8,481 bases of DNA from RGIG426 sp045640165 (lineage in GTDB: Bacteria; Bacillota; Clostridia; Oscillospirales; Acutalibacteraceae), in the NCBI GenBank assembly GCA_045640165.1, contig JAZUEK010000049.1, forward strand, positions 1 through 8,481, written 5' to 3'. The position numbers and the translations under genes were made by a program. The notes under the pieces were generated by a model. That model did no database searches. It was not told where the DNA came from and saw only the letters and a list, made by a program, of their open reading frames with translations. Position 1 is the stretch's first letter. Every line of letters begins with the position of its first letter. Positions 4,050-8,481 of the stretch are shown one piece after another.

Positions 4050-6293
4050 TCAGAACGTGAGCTGTTCACCGACATCTTCCGCCGCAAGAGTTGCACCGGC
4101 GGCAGGGATGTTTTTGGTGCGATAGCGCGCCGGTTTTGCGACCATACCTTCCGAGAAGGGGACGACCGCATCCACGCGATGAGCGCCTTTGAGGGTCATG
4201 ACCTGCACACCCTGCGTGTTGCGTGTGGTTTTGGGCGAAAGCGCACCGGAATGGAGCAGCAGACGGCGACCGGAAGTGGAGGAGAGCAGGAATTCGCCGT
4301 CTTCCTTGATGTGGTAAATTGCCACGAGCGGAGATTTGTCGCTGTAGGCGCCGACCAATTTTTTGCGGTTGGATTTCGTGTCGTAAGCGGACAGCGGCAC
4401 CTTGGCCACCTTGCCGTTTTCGAAGAAGAAGAGGAGATAGCCCGAAAAATCGGTGGTGGCGACCATATGGATGGCGGTTTCGCCGGCATCAAACGACAGT
4501 TTCGTGGCGACGAAGTCGCCCATCACGCTCGCTTTCGTGTCCGCAAAGTCGTAGGCGTGCGCCTTGTAGCAGGACGCGCCGTTCGAGAAGAAGAGGAGTT
4601 CGTAAGCGTTGGTCGCTTCCACGGTCACGAGCATACTGTCGTTTTCTTTGAACTTGTGTTCGCTGCTCATACGCAGGGAATTAGGCTGAATTTTCTTGAA
4701 ATAGCCCTCTTTCGTGAAGAACAGCGTGCAGGGATAGGCGTCGATTTCTTCGGCGGCATCCACTTGCGCTTCTTGCACGTCGGCGGCGTAGAGAATTTGT
4801 GTGCGGCGCGGTTGGCCGTACTTTTTCGCCACCTGTTTGAGTTCGTCGATAATGATGTTGCGCACGCGCGCGCGGCTCTTAAGAATATCTTCCATATCGG
4901 CGATGTTCTTTTCGAGGTCTTCAATATCGGTCAGGCGTTTTAAGATGTATTCGCGGTTAAAGTGGCGCAATTTGATTTCCGCCACGTATTCCGCCTGGAT
5001 TTGGTCGATGCCGAAGCCAATCATCAAATTGGGGACGACTTCGCTCTCCTCGTCGGTCGAGCGGACAATTTGTACCGCTTTGTCGATGTCGAGCAGGATT
5101 TTTTGGAGACCTTTTAAGAGGTGCAGTTTCTCTTTTGCACGGGACAAATCGAAATGGGTGCGGCGGCGGACACATTCGGTGCGGAACGCCGACCATTCGT
5201 CGAGCAGTTCGCGCACGCCGAGCACTTGCGGCAGTCCGCCGACAAGCACGTTAAAGTTGCAGGAGAAACTGTCTTCGAGCGGCGTCAGCGCAAAGAGGCG
5301 CGTCATCAGTTTGTCGGGATCGACACCGCGTTTTAGGTCAATCGTGATCTTAAGACCCTCTTTACCGGTCTCGTTGCGGATGTCGTTGATGTCTTTGATT
5401 TTTCCGGCTTTGACAAGGTCCACCACTTTGGCGATAATCGCTTCGAGGTTGGTGGTATACGGAATCTCGGTCACGTCGATGCAGTTGTTGTCCTTGTCGT
5501 AAGTGTAGTTGGAGCGCACGCGGAAACTGCCGCGGCCGGTTTTATAAATCTCCGCCATTTCCGCCGGGTCATAGATGAGCGTGCCGCCACCGGGGAAGTC
5601 GGGCGCCGGCATCGTCTCGAGAAGATTGTGCTCCGGATTTTTCATCAGCGCGATGGTGGTTTCGCACACCTCGGCGAGGTTAAAGGAGCAAATCTGGCTC
5701 GCCATACCGACGGCGATACCGAGGTTGTTGTTGACAAGAATGGACGGGAACGTCACCGGGAACAAGGTCGGCTCGGTGGTGGTCGCGTCGTAGTTGTCGA
5801 CGAAATCGACGGTGTCTTTGTCGATGTCGCGGAACAATTCCGCCGCAATCGGGGCGAGCTTTGCCTCGGTATAACGGTAAGCGGCGTATTCCATATTGGT
5901 GGAATAGAATTTACCGAAGTTACCCTTGGAATCCACAAACGGGTGGAGGAGCGCTTCGTGGCCGACCGCGAGACGCACCATCGTGTCGTAAATCGCGGCG
6001 TCGCCGTGGGGGTTTAACTTCATTGTCGCACCGACGATGTTGGCGGATTTGGTGCGCGCGCCGGTGAGCAAGCCTTGCTTATACATCGTATACAGCAGTT
6101 TGCGGTGGGACGGCTTGAAACCGTCGATTTCCGGAATGGCACGCGACAAAATCACGCTCATCGCATAGGGCATATAGTTATTTTTGAGGGTATCGGTGAC
6201 CGCTTCGTGTTCGAGCAGTCCGGCGCCGGAAATGCGCACGTTCGAGGGAAGCGTTTCGAGAGTCGTTTGTTTTTTCGTTGTTTTTTTGGCCAT
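4050..6293 (-). CDS. parC: Type IIA DNA topoisomerase subunit A (topoisomerase IV ParC-like; GyrA family)
   Basis: DNA-cleaving subunit of a type II topoisomerase, acting with the B subunit encoded upstream to decatenate or relax DNA. The 747-residue protein shows a winged-helix breakage-reunion domain (NNYMPYAMSVILSRAIPEID 38-57; GFKPSHRKLLYTMY 58-71; NPHGDAAIYDTMVRL 94-108), the catalytic tyrosine in AAYRYTEAKL (Arg140-Tyr141), the tower region with ILVNNNLGIAVGMA (185-198) and PAPDFPGGG (229-237), a coiled coil (about 365-490), and a C-terminal beta-pinwheel (about 500-740). I see no GyrA-box (QRRGGKG-like), which favours ParC over GyrA; the parC symbol remains a choice within the family. 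GGAGGG directly after the parE stop lies 7 nt before the ATG at 6293. At the quinolone-contact position equal to E. coli GyrA Ser83 there is Ala99, while Asp103 keeps the acidic Asp87 position. Confidence 0.93.
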   Translation of the reverse strand: MAKKTTKKQTTLETLPSNVRISGAGLLEHEAVTDTLKNNYMPYAMSVILSRAIPEIDGFKPSHRKLLYTMYKQGLLTGARTKSANIVGATMKLNPHGDAAIYDTMVRLAVGHEALLHPFVDSKGNFGKFYSTNMEYAAYRYTEAKLAPIAAELFRDIDKDTVDFVDNYDATTTEPTLFPVTFPSILVNNNLGIAVGMASQICSFNLAEVCETTIALMKNPEHNLLETMPAPDFPGGGTLIYDPAEMAEIYKTGRGSFRVRSNYTYDKDNNCIDVTEIPYTTNLEAIIAKVVDLVKAGKIKDINDIRNETGKEGLKITIDLKRGVDPDKLMTRLFALTPLEDSFSCNFNVLVGGLPQVLGVRELLDEWSAFRTECVRRRTHFDLSRAKEKLHLLKGLQKILLDIDKAVQIVRSTDEESEVVPNLMIGFGIDQIQAEYVAEIKLRHFNREYILKRLTDIEDLEKNIADMEDILKSRARVRNIIIDELKQVAKKYGQPRRTQILYAADVQEAQVDAAEEIDAYPCTLFFTKEGYFKKIQPNSLRMSSEHKFKENDSMLVTVEATNAYELLFFSNGASCYKAHAYDFADTKASVMGDFVATKLSFDAGETAIHMVATTDFSGYLLFFFENGKVAKVPLSAYDTKSNRKKLVGAYSDKSPLVAIYHIKEDGEFLLSSTSGRRLLLHSGALSPKTTRNTQGVQVMTLKGAHRVDAVVPFSEGMVAKPARYRTKNIPAAGATLAAEDVGEQLTF

Positions 6294-6306
6294 CGTTCTT
6301 CCCTCC

Positions 6307-8292
6307 TTAACTCAAATCTAACATATCGAGATAGTCGCCGCCGGTTGTGGCAATCATCTCTTTGCGCTCGGCAAGGTTGTCACCGAGCAGGGTGTCGAAC
6401 ATTGCCGCCGTTGCCTCGGCATCCGTGGGTTCTACGCGAATGAGGCGGCGCGTCGGCGGATTCATGGTGGTGAGCGACATCATATCGGCGTCGTTTTCAC
6501 CAAGACCTTTCGAGCGCTGAATGGTGTATTTTTTGTCACCGATTTCTTCTAAAAACTCCGCTTTTTCGCGGTCGTTATAGGCGAAATAGGTGGTGTCTTT
6601 GGTGCTGATTTCGTAAAGCGGTGTTTCGGCGATATAGACGTAACCTTGCTCGATGAGCGTCGGGGTCAGTCGATAGAGCATCGTTAAAATCAGCGTGCGG
6701 ATTTGGAAGCCGTCCACGTCGGCATCGGTACAAAGGATGATTTTCGAGAAGCGCAGCAGCGACAAATCGAACGTGGCGAGATTTTTGTTCGCCTTGCTTT
6801 TGACTTCCACGCCGCAACCGAGGACTTTTAACAAATCCACGATGATGTCGCTTTTGAAAATCTTGTCGTATTCCGCTTTTAAGCAGTTTAAGATTTTACC
6901 GCGCACCGGAATGACCGCCTGGAAATCGGGGTTGCGCGCTTGGATGCACGCGCCCATAGCGGATTTACCCTCCACGATAAAGAGCTCGCGCTCGGCGACG
7001 TCACGGGAGCGGCAATCCACGAAGTTTTGGACGCGCGAGGTGATGTCGTTGCTCGATTGCAGTTTCTTTTTGATGTCGATACGGGTGCTTTCCGCTTTTT
7101 CGCGCGAGCGCTTGTTCACAAGCACTTGGTTGGCGATTTTGTCCGCATCGGCTTTATTTTCGAGGAAGTAGATTTCGAGGTTTTGCCTAAGAAAATCGGT
7201 CATCGCTTCCTGGATAAACTTGTTCGTAATCGAGAGTTTCGTCTGGTTCTCGTAGGACGTTTGGGTGGAGAACGACGAGGAGACGAACACAAGGCAGTCT
7301 TGCACGTCTTGGAACGTGATTTTGCTCTCGTTTTTGTTGTAGCGGCTGTTTTGCCGCAGATAGGCGTCGATTTGGGACACGAACGCGGACTTGACCGCTT
7401 TTTCGGGTGCGCCGCCGTGGGCGAGCCAACTGGAGTTGTGGTAGTATTCGAGTTTGTTGACGCGGTTGGAGAAGCAGAGCGCGACCTCGAACTTGACTTT
7501 GTAGTCCTCTTTGTCGGCGCGGTCGCGGCCGCGGCGTTCCGCCGCCCAGCACTGGGTTTCGGTCATCGCCTGTTCGCCGACGATTTCGCCGACGTAGTCC
7601 TCGATGCCTTTTTCATAGAAATATTCGCTCGTTTCGAACTCGCGGCCGTTTTGCCAGCGGAGAACGAACGTCACTTTCGGGTTGACGACCGCTTGGCGTT
7701 TTAACACGTCTTCAAAATACTCTTTCGGCACGTTGATATCGGTGAACACCTGCAAGTCCGGTTTCCAGCGGATGGTCGAGCCGGTGTCCTTTTTGGCGTA
7801 CGGCTCTTTTTTGAGGCCGCCGATGTTTTCGCCGTGCTCGAAGTGGAGCGTATAGCACGTGCCGTCGCGGTGGACTTCCACGTCCATATATTCGGACGAA
7901 TACTGCGTGGCGCAGGCGCCAAGACCGTTTAAGCCGAGCGAAAACTCATAGTTTTCGCCGGCGTTCGTATTGTATTTGCCGCCGGCGTACATCTCGCAGA
8001 AAATCAGTTCCCAGTTGAACCGTTCCTCTTTCGGGTTGTAGTCGAGCGGAATGCCGCGGCCCATATCTTTGACCTCAAACGAGTTGTCGTCGAAACGGGT
8101 GAGCACGATTTTTTTGCCGTAGCCCTCGCGCGCTTCGTCGATGGAGTTGGAGAGGATTTCAAATACCGCGTGTTGACAGCCTTCCAGTCCGTCCGAACCG
8201 AAGATAACCGCAGGGCGTTTACGCACGCGGTCGGCGCCTTTTAAGGAGTGGATACTGTCGTTGTCGTAGTTTTGTTTTTTCTTTTCAGCCAT
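6307..8292 (-). CDS. parE: Type IIA DNA topoisomerase subunit B (topoisomerase IV ParE-like; GyrB family)
   Basis: ATPase subunit partnering the product of the next gene 13 bp downstream. Domain order over 661 residues: GHKL ATPase with FEILSNSIDEA (44-54; catalytic Glu45, Mg-binding Asn49), DMGRGIP (76-82) and the lid SLGLNGLGACATQY (118-131); transducer with VNKLEYYHNSSWLAHGG (278-294, which holds the usual position of the switch lysine region); TOPRIM with LFIVEGKSAMGA (437-448, Glu441), IPVRGKILN (461-469), CTDADVDGFQIRTL (521-534, Asp523/Asp525) and SKGLGE (594-599). Length fits ParE and short GyrB. Sequence is divergent: N-terminal GADRVRKRPAVIFGSDGLEG replaces the usual RKRPGMYIG, and EGKSAMG replaces EGDSAGG. 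The ATG at 8292 has GAGGA 6 nt upstream. No convincing sigma-A promoter lies between 8293 and 8346, so transcription may enter from the right. A gyrB label for this gene cannot be excluded. Confidence 0.93.
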   Translation of the reverse strand: MAEKKKQNYDNDSIHSLKGADRVRKRPAVIFGSDGLEGCQHAVFEILSNSIDEAREGYGKKIVLTRFDDNSFEVKDMGRGIPLDYNPKEERFNWELIFCEMYAGGKYNTNAGENYEFSLGLNGLGACATQYSSEYMDVEVHRDGTCYTLHFEHGENIGGLKKEPYAKKDTGSTIRWKPDLQVFTDINVPKEYFEDVLKRQAVVNPKVTFVLRWQNGREFETSEYFYEKGIEDYVGEIVGEQAMTETQCWAAERRGRDRADKEDYKVKFEVALCFSNRVNKLEYYHNSSWLAHGGAPEKAVKSAFVSQIDAYLRQNSRYNKNESKITFQDVQDCLVFVSSSFSTQTSYENQTKLSITNKFIQEAMTDFLRQNLEIYFLENKADADKIANQVLVNKRSREKAESTRIDIKKKLQSSNDITSRVQNFVDCRSRDVAERELFIVEGKSAMGACIQARNPDFQAVIPVRGKILNCLKAEYDKIFKSDIIVDLLKVLGCGVEVKSKANKNLATFDLSLLRFSKIILCTDADVDGFQIRTLILTMLYRLTPTLIEQGYVYIAETPLYEISTKDTTYFAYNDREKAEFLEEIGDKKYTIQRSKGLGENDADMMSLTTMNPPTRRLIRVEPTDAEATAAMFDTLLGDNLAERKEMIATTGGDYLDMLDLS

Positions 8293-8305
8293 TTTATGTC
8301 CTCAC

Positions 8306-8481
8306 TTATTCGGATTTCGTCTTTTCCTCAAAAACAAGGAATTGCAATTCCCTATTTTTGAAGGGTGATTCCCTATTTTTGAAGGGTGATTCCCTATTTT
8401 TGAAGGGTGATTCCCTATTTTTGAAGGGTGATTCCCTATTTTTGAAGGGTGATTCCCTATTTTTGAAGGGTGATTCCCTAT
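8306..8481 (-). CDS. Possible 3' end of an upstream gene with RESPFKN heptad repeats (partial, doubtful)
   Basis: One minus-strand frame is open from the right edge through the 21-bp array and ends at TAA (8308-8306), giving 57 codons: repeated RESPFKN, then NRELQFLVFEEKTKSE. Its stop lies 13 nt before the parE ATG, the same gap as between parE and parC, which would fit an operon. Against it: 21 is divisible by three, so any stop-free frame stays open automatically; a second minus frame (IGNHPSK repeats, ending at TGA 8304-8302) and one plus frame (SLFLKGD) are open too. It may simply be non-coding repeat. The gene body, if any, is outside the window. Confidence 0.25.
   Translation of the reverse strand, partial: RESPFKNRESPFKNRESPFKNRESPFKNRESPFKNRESPFKNRELQFLVFEEKTKSE
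8338..8351. other. 14-bp palindrome at the edge of the tandem array; possible minus-strand hairpin
   Basis: GGAATTGCAATTCC is a perfect palindrome that extends, with two mismatched pairs, to 8330-8359 through A-rich and T-rich flanks. On the minus strand it is followed by TTGTTTTT, so it could act as a modest terminator or leader hairpin upstream of parE. The stem is short and A/T-rich, so this is weak. Confidence 0.4.
8347..8481. repeat. 21-bp perfect tandem repeat, six copies plus a partial, upstream of parE
   Basis: Six identical 21-bp units start at 8347, 8368, 8389, 8410, 8431 and 8452, and 9 nt of a seventh reach the window edge. Each unit contains TTCCCTATTTTTGAAGGGTG. CCCT and AGGG alternate along the array, so every CCCT can pair with an AGGG on either side (5- or 8-nt loops), giving many alternative small hairpins. 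The copies show no differences at all, which implies recent expansion or homogenisation. There are no unique spacers. Confidence 0.97.

Noticed and set aside
3843..4943. 366-codon plus-strand frame across secG start and parC end
   Set aside because: It crosses a promoter and two well-supported minus-strand genes; its Gly/Phe/Arg/His composition is typical of an antisense shadow.
8347..8481. CRISPR array
   Set aside because: The 21-bp units are directly adjacent and identical, with no unique spacers; there are no cas genes.
8349..8481. Plus-strand gene with SLFLKGD repeats
   Set aside because: The frame is open only because the unit length is a multiple of three; there is no upstream ATG with a ribosome binding site.

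Overview
The window looks like chromosomal DNA of a moderately G+C-rich Clostridia-type Bacillota, possibly an Oscillospirales/Ruminococcaceae gut lineage. Reasons are strong AGGAGG-type ribosome binding sites, near-consensus sigma-A promoters with 17-bp spacers, GTG and TTG starts, and divergent clostridial-type topoisomerase II subunits. The lineage is inferred from protein style only; no marker here fixes it.

Layout, left to right. (1) Minus strand, 1-1556: a NifS/IscS-like cysteine desulfurase, followed after 20 bp by an unrecognised gene running off the left edge. That gene has an acidic N-terminus and then a 9-residue Pro/Ala/Gln/Arg repeat encoded by a 27-bp tandem array. (2) 1557-1722: a divergent promoter region with one good sigma-A promoter facing each way and mirrored -35 elements. 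(3) Plus strand, 1723-3485: hflX (ribosome-associated GTPase), overlapped by 1 nt by a RAYT-type (IS200-like, REP-associated) tyrosine transposase whose coding sequence carries two in-frame copies of a GC-rich palindrome. A perfect 16-bp hairpin terminator closes this unit and faces the convergent one. (4) Minus strand, 3537-3932: secG plus a 47-residue single-pass membrane protein too small for ordinary ORF calling, with a good promoter upstream. (5) Minus strand, 4050-8292: a topoisomerase II operon, B subunit (parE-like) then A subunit (parC-like), separated by 13 bp. (6) 8293-8481: a 14-bp palindrome and a 21-bp tandem array (six full copies plus a partial) running off the right edge. The array may be the 3' end of another gene, since one minus-strand frame stays open and stops 13 bp before parE.

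Most of the window is housekeeping: sulfur mobilisation, ribosome rescue/splitting, protein export and chromosome decatenation. The accessory signal lies in the transposase with palindromes inside its own gene and in the two tandem arrays at the edges. I see no complete undescribed multi-gene system. The points most worth a second look are the RAYT/palindrome arrangement, the 21-bp array next to parE, the tail-like small protein after secG, and quinolone-pocket substitutions in both topoisomerase subunits.
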